A stretch of DNA of 64,000 nucleotides from contig JABIFY010000082.1 in assembly GCA_018650465.1 (NCBI GenBank), positions 1-64,000 of the forward strand, read 5' to 3'. A program made the translations under genes and the position numbers. This document shows, one piece after another, positions 43,425 through 54,284 of this stretch. Origin of the DNA: Alphaproteobacteria bacterium (GTDB lineage Bacteria; Pseudomonadota; Alphaproteobacteria; UBA2966). The notes under the pieces are model-generated. The model searched no databases and was not told where the DNA came from. It saw nothing but the letters and a program-made list of their open reading frames with translations. Within the stretch, counting starts at the first letter, position 1; every line of letters starts with the position of its first letter.

Positions 43425-46196
43425 TCAGACGGCTTTTGTCTTTGACTTTTTGCCAGGGGCGCCGGCGATCAGGACCTCCAGCAATCGTTCGCGTATTTTT
43501 TCCAGTTTGCCTTCGTGCGTCACTTTCAGACCGAATACATCCTTTACATAAAACACATCGGATGCACGTGTGCCGTAAGTTGCGATCCGGGCACTGGCGA
43601 CAGAGAGACCAAGGTCTGCAAGTGCGCGCGTGATATCATGCAAAAACCCCCGCCGGTCGTGTCCGCTAACTTCAACGACTGTGTAGACGTTTGATGCCTT
43701 GTTATCGATCAAAACGCGCTGGGCGACTTTGAAAACGCGCGTGCGACTGGGCATTCCGGTCCGGGCATTCAGGGTTTCGCGAATGCGAATTTTGCCGGCC
43801 AGCGTATCGCGGATGGTAATTTTCAGCTTGGCAATTCTGGCTTTTTCCGTAACGGCTTTGCCATCAGCATCCTGGATCCAGAAAGTATCCAGGGCCATGC
43901 CGTCGGTGGTTGTAAAAATTGTTGCACGAACCACGTTCATGCCGGCAACGGCGATGGCGCCGGCAAAGCGTGAAAACAGGCCCGGGTGGTCCGAGGTATA
44001 AACCATGACCTCCGTTATGGATTGAAACTTGTTGGCGCGTGTTTCAATTGTCAGGTCTTTTTGTGCCTCATCGGCTTTCCGCATTAACAAGGCATCGACC
44101 TTGTGGCTTGGGGTTTCCGCACTTAGCCAATAGGAATCATAAAAGCGATCCAGGTGACTTTGAACCGCATGCCCTGGCCAATTGGGCAGGTCTTCAGCCA
44201 AGGCAAGTTTGGCGTGTTCAACGCGGGCTTTTGCACCTTCACCGGACATGCCACCGGACAGGGCCTCTTCTGCACGGTGATATAATTCTCGCAAAAGCTG
44301 ACCCTTCCAACCGTTCCAGGTGCCGGGGCCGACAGCACGAATATCGGCAACTGTCAGGATCAGCAGCAGGCGCAGGCGTTCCAGGTCTTGCACATTGTCG
44401 GTGAAATCAATGATGGTCTTTGGGTCCTGTACATCACGCTTAAAGGCAGTGCGGCTCATGTCCAGGTGATGTAATACCAGCCAGGCAACGGTTTCCGTTT
44501 CCTCCGGCGTCATACCAAAACGGGGGCACAATTTTTTGGCGATCCTGGCGCCCAAAACAGCGTGGTCGCCACCCCGGCCCTTGGCGATATCGTGCAGTAA
44601 CACCGAGACATATAACACCCGGCGCGACAGCACTTTGTGGATGATATCGTGGCTCAGGGGGTGTTCGTCTTCCAGCTCGCCAGCCTCGATTTGTGCCAGC
44701 ATGCCGATGGCCTGGATGGTGTGCTCATCAACCGTGTAGACGTGATACATGTCGTGCTGCATCTGGGCGACGACACGACCAAAGTCAGGCACAAAACGAC
44801 CCAAAACACCTGCTTCGTTCATGTGCCGCAAGACAGTTTCAGGATCATGTTTTGAGGCCAACAATTCCAGGAACAAACGATTGGCTTCCGGGTCTTTGCG
44901 CAAAGTCGCATCGATCCGTTTCAGATTCCGGGTTACCTGTTTCAGAGTGCCGGGATGGATATCGGCGCCATGTTCATGGGCCAGGTGGAAAAGCCTGATC
45001 AGGGAAACGGGATCTTTTTTAAAAAGATCTTCGTCTTTCAGTTCGACCCGTCCCCCCTGCATTAAAAAGCCGTCAAACTCCTTGCGTCGTAAACTGCCAA
45101 GACGCGGTAAACGAAAGCGGCTGGTGCGTTTATGTTGTTCTTCCAGGGAAGCACAAACAATACGCGTTAGATCGCCGACTTCCTTGGCGATCAGATAATA
45201 GTGCTTCATAAACCGCTCAACGCCCTGGCTGGATTTGCGATCGGTGTAGTTCAGACGCCGGCCAATTTCCATTTGCACGTCAAAGGTCAGGCGCTCTTCC
45301 GGGCGATTGGCCAAATAGTGTAAATGACAGCGCACTTTCCAGAGAAATTCTTCCGCCTTCTGAAAACGTTTCAGTTCGTTTTTTGTCAGCACTTCCAGTT
45401 TGACCAGTTTGGCGACATCGTCGATCTGATAATAATATTTGCTGATCCAGAACAAGGTGTGCAGATCACGTAAGCCCCCCTTGCCTTCCTTGATATTGGG
45501 CTCGACAAGATATCTTGAATTTCCGAAACGCAATAATCTGTCATCTCGTTCCGCCAATTTAAGATGGGCGAATTCAGGGCCGGTGCCGGTCACAACTTCC
45601 TTTGCGAAACGCTCTCGCATTTCAGTGTACAAGGCTTTGTCACCACAGATGTATCGAGCCTCCAGGATAGCGGTCCGGATGGTCGTATCTGACAATGATA
45701 AACGCATACATTCGTCATTTGAACGCGTGGCATGGCCAACCTTCAGGCCGAGATCCCACAACAAATAGAGCAGATATTCCACGACCTGTTCGCCCCAGGG
45801 CGTTTGTTTGTAGGGCAACAAGAACAACAAATCCACATCGGAAAAAGGTGCCATGTCGCCGCGACCGTATCCGCCCACGGCCACCATGCTAAGACGTTCA
45901 CCGGAGGTGGGGTTATGGGCCGGATAGACGTTTGAGATCGTAAAGTCATAAGCCGTGCGCAGGATTTGGTCGATCAAATAACAAATTGACTTGGCGGTAC
46001 CGATACCCGTCGCGTCCTCTTTTTCAAACCGTCGTTTAACTTCTTCTTGGCCCCCCCTCAGCGTCTCTTTCAGAATTGCCAGTATTTTGGCCCTGGCAGC
46101 CGGGGTGCGACTATCTTCCGCGTCGGCAAGGGCTGTCAGCTCAGCGCCCAGGGTACGGCGGTCAACAATGTCGCGACGGTTTTCAATTTTATACAT
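43425..46196 (-). CDS. glnD: Bifunctional uridylyltransferase/uridylyl-removing enzyme GlnD
   Basis: 923 aa. GlnD senses glutamine and adds or removes UMP on PII proteins (GlnB/GlnK). Domains in order: nucleotidyltransferase with VGGYGRGDMAPFSDVDLLFLLP (about residues 107-128), a middle helical region, an HD hydrolase domain with LLHDIAKGRGGDHAVLGARIAKKLC (about 525-549), and two C-terminal ACT domains (about 717-800 and 830-915) that bind glutamine. All catalytic motifs look intact. It lies between mutS and the RraA-like gene on the minus strand, and mutS-glnD is a frequent alphaproteobacterial pair. Confidence 0.97.
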   Translation of the reverse strand: MYKIENRRDIVDRRTLGAELTALADAEDSRTPAARAKILAILKETLRGGQEEVKRRFEKEDATGIGTAKSICYLIDQILRTAYDFTISNVYPAHNPTSGERLSMVAVGGYGRGDMAPFSDVDLLFLLPYKQTPWGEQVVEYLLYLLWDLGLKVGHATRSNDECMRLSLSDTTIRTAILEARYICGDKALYTEMRERFAKEVVTGTGPEFAHLKLAERDDRLLRFGNSRYLVEPNIKEGKGGLRDLHTLFWISKYYYQIDDVAKLVKLEVLTKNELKRFQKAEEFLWKVRCHLHYLANRPEERLTFDVQMEIGRRLNYTDRKSSQGVERFMKHYYLIAKEVGDLTRIVCASLEEQHKRTSRFRLPRLGSLRRKEFDGFLMQGGRVELKDEDLFKKDPVSLIRLFHLAHEHGADIHPGTLKQVTRNLKRIDATLRKDPEANRLFLELLASKHDPETVLRHMNEAGVLGRFVPDFGRVVAQMQHDMYHVYTVDEHTIQAIGMLAQIEAGELEDEHPLSHDIIHKVLSRRVLYVSVLLHDIAKGRGGDHAVLGARIAKKLCPRFGMTPEETETVAWLVLHHLDMSRTAFKRDVQDPKTIIDFTDNVQDLERLRLLLILTVADIRAVGPGTWNGWKGQLLRELYHRAEEALSGGMSGEGAKARVEHAKLALAEDLPNWPGHAVQSHLDRFYDSYWLSAETPSHKVDALLMRKADEAQKDLTIETRANKFQSITEVMVYTSDHPGLFSRFAGAIAVAGMNVVRATIFTTTDGMALDTFWIQDADGKAVTEKARIAKLKITIRDTLAGKIRIRETLNARTGMPSRTRVFKVAQRVLIDNKASNVYTVVEVSGHDRRGFLHDITRALADLGLSVASARIATYGTRASDVFYVKDVFGLKVTHEGKLEKIRERLLEVLIAGAPGKKSKTKAV

Positions 46197-46255
46197 TTGT
46201 CAAAACTGCCGACTGTGGCCCCGGATTTCAAGGAAAGACTGGAACAGTTCCAAAA

Positions 46256-48988
46256 TCATTTCAGTAAACCCCGTAAACGATAAAGGGCTTCCAGCGCTTC
46301 CTTTGGTGTCATTTCGTCCGGATGCAGCGCTGAAAGCTCTTCCTCAACGACCGAGGCCTCAGCAGGTTGAAAGGATACCAGACCGGACTTTGGTGCTGCT
46401 GCGAACAAAGGCAAATCGTCTGCGAGGCGCGAGACAGCCCCGGCCTGATCGCCCTCTTCCAGAATGGCCAGCACTTCCCCGGCGCGGTCGACAACGGCAC
46501 CGGGCAACCCGGCCAGTTTGGCGACCTGAATACCGTAGGAGCGATCTGCGGACCCTGTTGTGACTTCATGCAAAAAGACAACTTCGCCCTGCCACTCCTT
46601 GACCCGCATGGTGTGGTTGGAGAGCGCCGGCAACTTGGCTGACAAGGATGTCAGCTCATGATAGTGCGTGGCAAACAGCGACCGGCATCGGTTAACTTCA
46701 TGCAAGTGTTCTATCACGGCCCAGGCGATGGACAGGCCGTCAAAGGTCGCGGTGCCGCGCCCGATTTCATCCAGGATGACCAGGGACCTGTTCCCGGACT
46801 GGTTCAGGATTGCGGCGGCCTCTACCATTTCGACCATGAAAGTTGATCGCCCGCGAGCCAGGTCATCGGCAGCACCCACCCGGCTGAAAAGCCTGTCGAC
46901 AGCACCAATGCGGGCACTTTTTGCAGGCACGTAAGACCCCATCTGCGCCAGCACCACAACCAGAGCATTTTGCCGCAAAAAGGTACTTTTACCGGCCATA
47001 TTAGGACCTGTCAGTAGCCACAACCGTTGCGCATCCGAAAGGTCACAGTCATTGGCAATAAAGTCACCTTCGGCGGCTTTTTCCAGGGCGGCTTCAACGA
47101 CAGGATGACGCCCGCCTTCGATTTTGAATTCCAGACTGTCGTCGATAGTGGGGCGCGCATAGCGACGCAGGACCGAGAGCTCCGCCAGGCCTGTCGCTAC
47201 GTCCAATTTGGCGAGGGCCTCGGCAGTGACAATAATTTCCTGATTGCGCTGCCTAATTTCACTGAGTAGAGCTTCGAATAATTGGCTTTCCAGGGCCAGA
47301 GCCCGGTCGGCGGCAGAAGAAATTTTGCGTTCGAGCTCGCCCAGTTCAGTCGTCGTAAAACGAACGGCATTGGCCATGGTCTGACGGTGGATGAAAGTAT
47401 CATCCTCGCGACTCATGATCTTGTCACCATGTATGGCGGTGACTTCGATGAAGTATCCCAACACATTGTTATGTTTGATTTTCAGACCACTGACACCGGT
47501 CTCTTTGGCATAATCAACCTGCATGGCGGCGATCATGCGCCGACTTTCGTCGCGCAATCCGCGCAGTTCGTCCAGGGCTGCGTCATATCCCGGGGCGATA
47601 TAGCCGCCATCACGCGACAGTAGCGGAAGTTCTGCCGCCAGGGCGCGGGTCAGGCGTTCGACCAGGGTTTCATGATGACCAAGGTCGCGGGCAATGTCGG
47701 CGACACCCTGCGGCACCGGGGCCAATGATGGGTGCATCAGATTTACCCGCAAGACTGCGGTGTCTTTCAGGCCGTCGCGAACAGCAGCAAGATCACGCGG
47801 GCCGCCCCGACCCATGGTCAGGCGAGACAAGGCGCGTTCAATATCAGGCGTTGCCTTCAGGGACTGGCGTACAGCCTCGCGCTCGGACGGGGCATCCATA
47901 AAAAATCCGACATCATCCAGGCGCGCGTTTATGGCCGCCGGGTCTGTCAGTGGTGCGGAAAGACGCCCTGCCAACAAACGAGCACCGGCCCCGGTCACGG
48001 TCTGATCAATTACCGACAACAAGCTACCACGCTTTTCGCCGGACAAGGTGCGCACAAGTTCCAGGTTGCGTCGGGTCGCGGCATCGATGGCCATGCTGGT
48101 CCCGGCGCTAAGTCGCTTCGGCGCTTTCAGATTTGGCAGCTTGCCCTTTTGGGTCAGATCAAGGTAATCGACAAGACCACCCAAGGCAGCCAATTCAGGT
48201 CGGGAAAACTGCCCAAATCCATCCAGTGAGGCGACATTATACAAGGACTTGAGGCGTCGTTCTCCGGATTGGCTATCAAACTTTGACGCAGGTAACGGCG
48301 TCAGGATATCGGCCCAGTCATTGAAGGTTTCAAACAGTTCCGGAACCTGCAGCATGTTTTCGGCCAGCAGTAATTCACTGGGTGACAGGCGGGCAATTTC
48401 GGCACCCAAGGTCGCCTCATCGCCAGGGGATACAAAAAAATCACCGGTCGACATGTCTGTCCAGGCATAGGCGATTTGCCCCCCGGATCGCGCGATGGCG
48501 GCCAGAAAATTATGGGACCTGGAATCCAATAAAGTATCTTCGATCAGGGTGCCGGGGGTGACCACCCGTACGACCTCCCGGGCCACGACCGATTTGGGTC
48601 CGCGCTTTTTGGCTTCAGCCGGATTTTCGGTTTGTTCGGCAACCGCAACCCGAAAGCCTGCCTTGATCAGACGTTGTAGATAGTTGTCGTAGGCATGAAC
48701 AGGCACACCGCACATCTGGATATCTTCACCCAGATGTTTACCGCGTTTGGTCAGAACGATATCAAGGGCTGCGGCGGCTTTGACCGCATCATCAAAGAAC
48801 AGCTCGTAGAAATCACCCATGCGATAAAACAGCAATTCATCCGGGTGATCTTTTTTTATCGACAAAAACTGCGCCATCATGGGTGTGACTGCATTGTCTT
48901 TTGCTGCCTGCTTCCGGGCAGCAGGTTCCTTGCTCGCCGGAACAGGTTCGGACGCCTGGGTTTCTTCGCTGCCTGTCTGTTCACTCAT
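46256..48988 (-). CDS. mutS: DNA mismatch repair protein MutS
   Basis: 910 aa from the ATG at 48988. MutS recognises base mismatches and starts repair. The mismatch-binding domain has [27 protein letters not shown] with the Phe-x-Glu motif reading FYEL. Walker A is [15 protein letters not shown] (about residues 658-672), Walker B is [24 protein letters not shown], and the H-loop has [11 protein letters not shown]. The C-terminal end holds the tetramer-forming [13 protein letters not shown]. The N-terminal 40 residues before [10 protein letters not shown] are variable and rich in Glu, Ala and Pro. Divergent from the malic enzyme gene. Confidence 0.97.
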   Translation of the reverse strand: MSEQTGSEETQASEPVPASKEPAARKQAAKDNAVTPMMAQFLSIKKDHPDELLFYRMGDFYELFFDDAVKAAAALDIVLTKRGKHLGEDIQMCGVPVHAYDNYLQRLIKAGFRVAVAEQTENPAEAKKRGPKSVVAREVVRVVTPGTLIEDTLLDSRSHNFLAAIARSGGQIAYAWTDMSTGDFFVSPGDEATLGAEIARLSPSELLLAENMLQVPELFETFNDWADILTPLPASKFDSQSGERRLKSLYNVASLDGFGQFSRPELAALGGLVDYLDLTQKGKLPNLKAPKRLSAGTSMAIDAATRRNLELVRTLSGEKRGSLLSVIDQTVTGAGARLLAGRLSAPLTDPAAINARLDDVGFFMDAPSEREAVRQSLKATPDIERALSRLTMGRGGPRDLAAVRDGLKDTAVLRVNLMHPSLAPVPQGVADIARDLGHHETLVERLTRALAAELPLLSRDGGYIAPGYDAALDELRGLRDESRRMIAAMQVDYAKETGVSGLKIKHNNVLGYFIEVTAIHGDKIMSREDDTFIHRQTMANAVRFTTTELGELERKISSAADRALALESQLFEALLSEIRQRNQEIIVTAEALAKLDVATGLAELSVLRRYARPTIDDSLEFKIEGGRHPVVEAALEKAAEGDFIANDCDLSDAQRLWLLTGPNMAGKSTFLRQNALVVVLAQMGSYVPAKSARIGAVDRLFSRVGAADDLARGRSTFMVEMVEAAAILNQSGNRSLVILDEIGRGTATFDGLSIAWAVIEHLHEVNRCRSLFATHYHELTSLSAKLPALSNHTMRVKEWQGEVVFLHEVTTGSADRSYGIQVAKLAGLPGAVVDRAGEVLAILEEGDQAGAVSRLADDLPLFAAAPKSGLVSFQPAEASVVEEELSALHPDEMTPKEALEALYRLRGLLK

Positions 48989-49150
48989 GATCGGCAATCT
49001 AGCACACTGGTTAAACTTGGCTACACTTCGCGCCATTTGGGGTCCAAAGCCATTTGCGCAATATGGAATTACGCTTTAGGTTTGAATGACCAGCATTCAC
49101 GGGTGCCGGTTCCCTTAAAAACATACCGCCAGCAAGAAGTTAGAGTAATC

Positions 49151-51415
49151 ATGAGCGACGAAATTCTGCAGATCACCGACGAGGAAGCCCTCGAGTTTCA
49201 CACCAGAGGCAAGCCTGGCAAAATAGAAGTGGTGCCGACCAAACCACTGACAACGCAGCGTGATCTGTCACTCGCCTATTCACCCGGCGTGGCCGTCCCG
49301 TGCCTTGCCATCGCCGAAGACCCGGATCTGGCTTATGACTATACGGCCAAAGGCAATCTGGTCGCCGTGATTTCCAATGGCACAGCGGTTCTGGGCCTTG
49401 GTGATCTGGGTGCGCTGGGGTCAAAACCTGTGATGGAAGGCAAGGCCGTATTGTTCAAGCGCTTTGCCGATGTAGACGGCATTGATCTGGAAGTAGATAC
49501 CAAGGACGTTGATGAATTTGTCAATGCGGTGCGTTATCTGGGCCCATCCTTTGGCGGTATCAACCTCGAAGACATCAAGGCCCCGGAATGCTTCATCATT
49601 GAGCAGCGCCTGCGCGAATTGATGCCGATCCCGGTCTTTCATGATGATCAACACGGCACGGCCATCATTACCCTGGCGGGTTTGATCAACGCGGCCCACC
49701 TCACCGGGCGTAACATGGAAGATATCAAGGTTGTTGCCAACGGTGCCGGTGCCGCAGGCATTGCTTGTGTTGAACTGGTCAAGGCGGCCGGAATCAAACA
49801 CGATAATGTTCTGCTTTGTGATTCCAAGGGCGTGATCTATCAGGGTCGTGAAGAAGGAATGAACCAGTGGAAGTCTGCCCATGCGGTTGCCACCGACAAA
49901 CGCACGCTCGCTGAAGCCATGGAGGGGGCCGATGTCTTTTTGGGCATTTCCGTCAAGGATGCCCTGTCAGCAGAAATGGTGCTCAGCATGGCAGATAAGC
50001 CGATTATCTTTGCCATGGCCAATCCGGATCCGGAAATCTTGCCAGAAGAAGTCGCCAAAATTCGCGATGATGCCATCATGGCTACAGGCCGCTCGGATTA
50101 TCCCAACCAGGTCAACAATGTCTTGGGTTTCCCCTACATATTCAGGGGCGCGCTGGATGTGCGGGCCAGCTCCATCAATGATGAAATGAAAATTGCTGCG
50201 GCCCAGGCCCTTGCCGAACTGGCTCGCGAAGATGTGCCGGACGAAGTTTCCATGGCTTATCAGGGGGAGCGTCTGGTTTACGGACCCGAATACATTATTC
50301 CCGCCCCCTTTGATCCGCGCCTGATCAGTGAAATCCCGGCTGCGGTGGCGAAAGCTGCCATGGACAGCGGTGTCGCCAAACGACCTATTTTTGATCTTGA
50401 AAACTATCGTAACGAATTGCGGGCCAGGCTTGATCCCATCGCCGAGCCCATGCAGCAGATTTTGGAGGAGGTTCGGGCCAACCCTGCCCGTGTCGCCTTT
50501 GCCGAGGGTGAAGAAGAACGTGTCATGCGAGCTGCTGTGTCTTTTCGCAATGCGGGGTTCGGCACGCCGATCCTGGTGGGTGATGAAGACAAGATCAAAA
50601 AAGGCCTCACGAACCTTGGTCATGGTGATATGGCCGGCATTGAAATTGCGTCGCCTAATTCAGGCAGCAATGTTGAAGAATATACCGAATTTCTCTATCA
50701 GCGCCTGCAGCGTCAAGGCGTTTTACAGCGGGAATGTGAGCGAATGGTGCGAGTCTATCGCACCGTTTTTGCTGCCTGCATGGTGGCCTCGGGCGATGCT
50801 GACGCCATCATCACCGGTGGCACACGAAGCTACAATGATGTGCTGGATGATGTTCAACGGGTACTGGACCCGGCACCGGACAGCCTGGTGTTCGGGCTTT
50901 CCATCCTGGTGGCCAGAGGTCGCACGATCTTTATTGCCGATACAACGGTGCGCGAGCGACCAACGGCTGAGGAATTGGCCCGGATTGCCATACAAAGCGC
51001 TGACCTTGCCCGCTTGATGGGGCATGAGCCTCGGGTGGCCATGTTATCGTTCTCCAACTTTGGCAATCCCGTGCGGGAACGCACGGACCGTATTCGTGAT
51101 GCCGTAGGTCTGTTGGACGAACGTGAAGTGTCGTTTGAATATGACGGTGAAATGACTGTCGATGTGGCGCTGAACCCAAAACTGCTAGCGCTCTATCCCT
51201 TTTGCCGTCTCTCGGAACCAGCCAATATCTTGATTATGCCTGGCCTGCATTCTGCCAATATTTCTGCTCAGCTATTGCAGGAATTTGGCGGCGGTAATGT
51301 CATCGGCCCGCTGGTCGTCGGTATGTCCAAGCCCGCCCAGATCGTGCAAATGGGTGCCACAGACAGTGACATTGTGACTTTGGCGGCTTTAGCTGCCCAT
51401 GGGGCGAACCGCTAG
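49151..51415 (+). CDS. maeB: NADP-dependent malic enzyme (MaeB type)
   Basis: 754 aa. MaeB decarboxylates malate to pyruvate with NADP. The N-terminal 430 residues are the catalytic part: [63 protein letters not shown] and NADP-binding [16 protein letters not shown]. The C-terminal 320 residues resemble phosphotransacetylase ([35 protein letters not shown]), a fusion typical of proteobacterial MaeB that serves allosteric control by acetyl-CoA. The ATG at 49151 fits the family start ([17 protein letters not shown]). 162 bases from divergent mutS. Confidence 0.96.
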   Translation: MSDEILQITDEEALEFHTRGKPGKIEVVPTKPLTTQRDLSLAYSPGVAVPCLAIAEDPDLAYDYTAKGNLVAVISNGTAVLGLGDLGALGSKPVMEGKAVLFKRFADVDGIDLEVDTKDVDEFVNAVRYLGPSFGGINLEDIKAPECFIIEQRLRELMPIPVFHDDQHGTAIITLAGLINAAHLTGRNMEDIKVVANGAGAAGIACVELVKAAGIKHDNVLLCDSKGVIYQGREEGMNQWKSAHAVATDKRTLAEAMEGADVFLGISVKDALSAEMVLSMADKPIIFAMANPDPEILPEEVAKIRDDAIMATGRSDYPNQVNNVLGFPYIFRGALDVRASSINDEMKIAAAQALAELAREDVPDEVSMAYQGERLVYGPEYIIPAPFDPRLISEIPAAVAKAAMDSGVAKRPIFDLENYRNELRARLDPIAEPMQQILEEVRANPARVAFAEGEEERVMRAAVSFRNAGFGTPILVGDEDKIKKGLTNLGHGDMAGIEIASPNSGSNVEEYTEFLYQRLQRQGVLQRECERMVRVYRTVFAACMVASGDADAIITGGTRSYNDVLDDVQRVLDPAPDSLVFGLSILVARGRTIFIADTTVRERPTAEELARIAIQSADLARLMGHEPRVAMLSFSNFGNPVRERTDRIRDAVGLLDEREVSFEYDGEMTVDVALNPKLLALYPFCRLSEPANILIMPGLHSANISAQLLQEFGGGNVIGPLVVGMSKPAQIVQMGATDSDIVTLAALAAHGANR

Positions 51416-51445
51416 GAAGTTATCCAGTCTTTTACGTCAAGACAG

Positions 51446-53005
51446 TCAGGGGCTGAGAAAGCCTTTGAGGGCGAAGAACAGCAAGCTTGAAAGCAGGGCA
51501 GCCAAGGGCACGGTGACCAGCCAGGCAGCAATGATTGTCAAAAAGTGAGAGCGGCGCACGAGGCGTTTTTTCCGTCTTTTCTTTTCCTTCTTGGCTTTCT
51601 TCTTGTCGTTTATGGGCAGGGCCAGGCCAAGGCCATCAACCGCTTCAGACGATAACGGGTCATCGGCGGGGGCAACACTGACTGATGATACGTTGTTTGC
51701 GCTGACCGCCATGGCGGGCCGGGCATGTTTGTTGACCAGCCATTCACGGAAAAATCCAACGCCAAATATGGCGCCAACCGCGATATGGGTGGAGCTGACC
51801 GGCAGGCCAAGGGCTGAGGCCACAATCACAGTGATCGAGGCAGACAGTGCGACGGTAAAGGCCCGCATGCGATCCAGTTTGGTGATCTGGCTGCCGACCG
51901 TGCGGATGAGTTTGGGACCGTACAAAACAAGCCCGGCAGAGATCCCGATGGCACCGACGATCAATATCCAATAGGGCACAGCGACCTTGCTGACGACTTC
52001 ACCGGAATAAACCGACCCGACAATAGCGGCCAGGGGTCCAACGGCATTGGCTACATCGTTCGCCCCGTGCGCGAATGACAACATGGCTGCCGAACAAATC
52101 AGCGGTACGGTAAACAAGGTACCAACAGATTTACGGTTATTCTCAAGGCCCTCCGCCGCCTTAAAGACCCAGATGCGGACCAGATACCAGGCAATGAAAA
52201 AAGATGCTGCTGCGATGGCTAACAGCATCGGTGCCCCGGGCTTCCAGATATTTTTAAGGCCCTTCATGATCAAATAGGTTGAAAATGCTGCGGCCATAAT
52301 GGCGACCAATATGGGCACCCAACGCTTGGCCGCTGAAATCTTGTCGTCCTTGAAGACGATCATAAATTTGATCAAGGCCAGAAAAGCTGCTGCGACCAGT
52401 CCACCCAACACAGGCGATATAACCCAGCTTGCGGCGATCTTGCTCATGGTGGTCCAGTTAACGGCGCTCCAGCCAGCAGCTGCAATTCCCGCCCCCATGA
52501 CACCGCCGACGATGGAGTGCGTGGTTGACACCGGCGCGCCTACCCAGGTGGCCAGATTGATCCACAGAGCTGCCGACAATAATGCCGCCATCATGGCCCA
52601 GGTAAACTGGGCCGCGGTGGCGATCCCCGCCGGATCAATGATGCCCTTGCGAATAGTGCTGACGACGTCTGATCCAGCCAGAACAGCACCTGCTGTTTCG
52701 AACACCGCGGCAATGATCAGGGCACCTGTCAGTGTCAAGGCAGCGGAACCTACTGCCGGACCAACATTGTTGGCCACATCGTTGGCGCCGATATTCAAAG
52801 CCATATACGCGCCGATCAAACCGGCAGCGACAACAAAAAGTTCGCCCTCACCGGTGCCGGCTTGCAGTGCCAGATAGATCCCGACACCCAGAACAAAAAG
52901 AAAGCCAATGCCAATTTTGACACTACCACGGCCCATTTGCAGGGTCGCTTTCTCCACACGGGAGAGGCGTTTCAGATCTTTATCAACAGTTTTGGTCCCG
53001 ACCAT
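51446..53005 (-). CDS. pit: Inorganic phosphate transporter (Pit family)
   Basis: 519 aa. A sodium- or proton-driven phosphate carrier of the PiT/PHO-4 family. The two inverted signatures are present: GANDVANNVGPAVGSAALT (about residues 73-91) and FAHGANDVANAVGPLAAIVG (about 309-328), as well as PVSTTHSIVGGVMGAGIA and PVSSTHIAVGAIFGVGF. About 10-12 membrane helices are visible. Between the last two helices is a polar stretch with a lysine/arginine cluster (KKKAKKEKKRRKKR, around residues 467-480), not standard for Pit. A near-perfect Pho box lies upstream. Confidence 0.92.
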   Translation of the reverse strand: MVGTKTVDKDLKRLSRVEKATLQMGRGSVKIGIGFLFVLGVGIYLALQAGTGEGELFVVAAGLIGAYMALNIGANDVANNVGPAVGSAALTLTGALIIAAVFETAGAVLAGSDVVSTIRKGIIDPAGIATAAQFTWAMMAALLSAALWINLATWVGAPVSTTHSIVGGVMGAGIAAAGWSAVNWTTMSKIAASWVISPVLGGLVAAAFLALIKFMIVFKDDKISAAKRWVPILVAIMAAAFSTYLIMKGLKNIWKPGAPMLLAIAAASFFIAWYLVRIWVFKAAEGLENNRKSVGTLFTVPLICSAAMLSFAHGANDVANAVGPLAAIVGSVYSGEVVSKVAVPYWILIVGAIGISAGLVLYGPKLIRTVGSQITKLDRMRAFTVALSASITVIVASALGLPVSSTHIAVGAIFGVGFFREWLVNKHARPAMAVSANNVSSVSVAPADDPLSSEAVDGLGLALPINDKKKAKKEKKRRKKRLVRRSHFLTIIAAWLVTVPLAALLSSLLFFALKGFLSP

Positions 53006-53060
53006 GGGGTCCTCTTTTTACTAATTCAGCAATAGTTGCTTTGTTTGATACAGTAGTTTT

Positions 53061-53078
53061 GCGACAGTTTTATGACAG
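53061..53078 (-). promoter_or_regulatory. Pho box upstream of pit
   Basis: On the minus strand it reads CTGTCATAAAACTGTCGC. Seventeen of 18 positions fit the PhoB consensus CTGTCATAWAWCTGTCAY. It lies 56 bases before the pit start codon, between pit and the OlsB-like gene. PhoB-controlled expression under phosphate limitation is the straightforward inference. Confidence 0.85.
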
Positions 53079-53095
53079 TTGAGATTTATTACTCG

Positions 53096-53902
53096 CTAAC
53101 GATCAAAATGGGCGTAATAGCGGGCTGGAATTCTGTCCGTTGGCAATAAAATAAATACATCCGTTGTATCAAATTGAGTATCAATTGAAGCGCCGTCTCC
53201 CACCCAGGCACCCAGACGCAGATAGGCTTTGATCAAGGGCGGTAAATTTTTCAGGACAGATCGTTTGTCCGGGTGTGGCAAATTTGGTTGGCCCAGAGGC
53301 GCTGCACGTTCCGGCAAAGCCGTCACGCGCAAGGGCAATGGGGCCAGGGCCTGTTGGTGTAAAAATGACAGTTGCGGTGCCAGGGCAGCAGCATTTGTAC
53401 CGGGCAAACTGGCGCAGCCGAACATGGCCTCGATTTGGTGGTCGGCCATATAGGTGGCGATACCGCGCCACAGCATCTGTACGGTTCGGTTGCCCCGGTA
53501 CCCCTTGGCGACGCAGGACCGTCCGCATTCAAGCAGTCTGTCCAGCGCTGGTCCATTGGCCAACATCGGGCCGAGATCAAATTCGCTGGCGGAATAAAAA
53601 TCTGTGGGATCGGCAAGGCGGCTGCCCGGCAATAGCCGATAGGTTCCAACGACTGATTGTTCTCTTGGCAGTAAGGGATCGATCACCAGTAGATGGTCGC
53701 AAAGCGCATCGAAATGATCAATGTCCAAGCCATGCCAAATATCATTGACCAGGGGTGTGGCGCCCATCTCTTCATAAAAAACTTGATACCGAAGTCGCTG
53801 GGCCGCTTCAAGATCAAGCGGTGTCTCGGCCAGGCGGACTTCAAGGGTTGCCGGGTTCAGCGTTCGAGCAGGGGTCTGGATATATTCCGCAGACAAGGAC
53901 AT
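53096..53902 (-). CDS. Ornithine-acyl-ACP acyltransferase (OlsB-like)
   Basis: 268 aa. A GNAT-related acyltransferase: EVRLAETPLDLEAAQRLRYQVFYEEMGA (about residues 22-49), VGTYRLLPGSRLAD, FYSASEFDLGPML, ECGRSCVAKGYRGNRTVQMLWRGIATYM (about 127-154) match the OlsB/hemolysin-like family, which transfers a 3-hydroxyacyl group to ornithine in the first step of ornithine-lipid synthesis. Ornithine lipids replace phospholipids when phosphate is short, and the next gene is a Pho-box phosphate transporter on the same strand. An OlsA partner is not in this window. The exact acceptor amino acid is inferred. Confidence 0.8.
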   Translation of the reverse strand: MSLSAEYIQTPARTLNPATLEVRLAETPLDLEAAQRLRYQVFYEEMGATPLVNDIWHGLDIDHFDALCDHLLVIDPLLPREQSVVGTYRLLPGSRLADPTDFYSASEFDLGPMLANGPALDRLLECGRSCVAKGYRGNRTVQMLWRGIATYMADHQIEAMFGCASLPGTNAAALAPQLSFLHQQALAPLPLRVTALPERAAPLGQPNLPHPDKRSVLKNLPPLIKAYLRLGAWVGDGASIDTQFDTTDVFILLPTDRIPARYYAHFDR

Positions 53903-54027
53903 GGGCGCTGAGTAATTTCACAAAAGAAAGCCATCGGGGATAATTGCCTGTATCAGCACATATCCCGCGATGGCAAACAAGTCACTTAATCTACGCCGCC
54001 GGAAAATTCCTGACGGTTGTTTCAGTC

Positions 54028-54198
54028 TCAACCTTCTTTTTTGGTTACCGGCTTGGCAACGGGCTGTGACGACTGAACGGTTGTTGTACTTGATTTGGTT
54101 TGCACGGATTGAAAATGCTCACAGCCTTCTCCGGCCAATACTGGCGAAGAAATTAACATGGCACCGGCTACCAAAGCAATCATTCCACTCATACGCAT
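54028..54198 (-). CDS. Small secreted protein of unknown function
   Basis: 56 aa. The sequence MRMSGMIALVAGAMLISSPVLAGEG has a clear type I signal peptide with cleavage after VLA (residue 22). The mature part, about 34 residues, is Ser/Thr/Gln-rich and holds one cysteine (EGCEHFQSVQTKSSTTTVQSS), ending in basic residues KPVTKKEG. A good AAAGGAG ribosome-binding site supports the ATG at 54198. Proteins of this size and type (often mature ~40 aa, one Cys) occur in alphaproteobacteria without annotation. It lies between the OlsB-like gene and the AmpG-like gene. I do not recognise a family. Confidence 0.65.
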   Translation of the reverse strand: MRMSGMIALVAGAMLISSPVLAGEGCEHFQSVQTKSSTTTVQSSQPVAKPVTKKEG

Positions 54199-54284
54199 AT
54201 CAGGCTCCTTTATTTTCAGGAAAAGCCAAGGCAAAAAGTTTAAGCCTGGAACGATTCCAGGTCAAAGATAAAATGGGGCCACCT

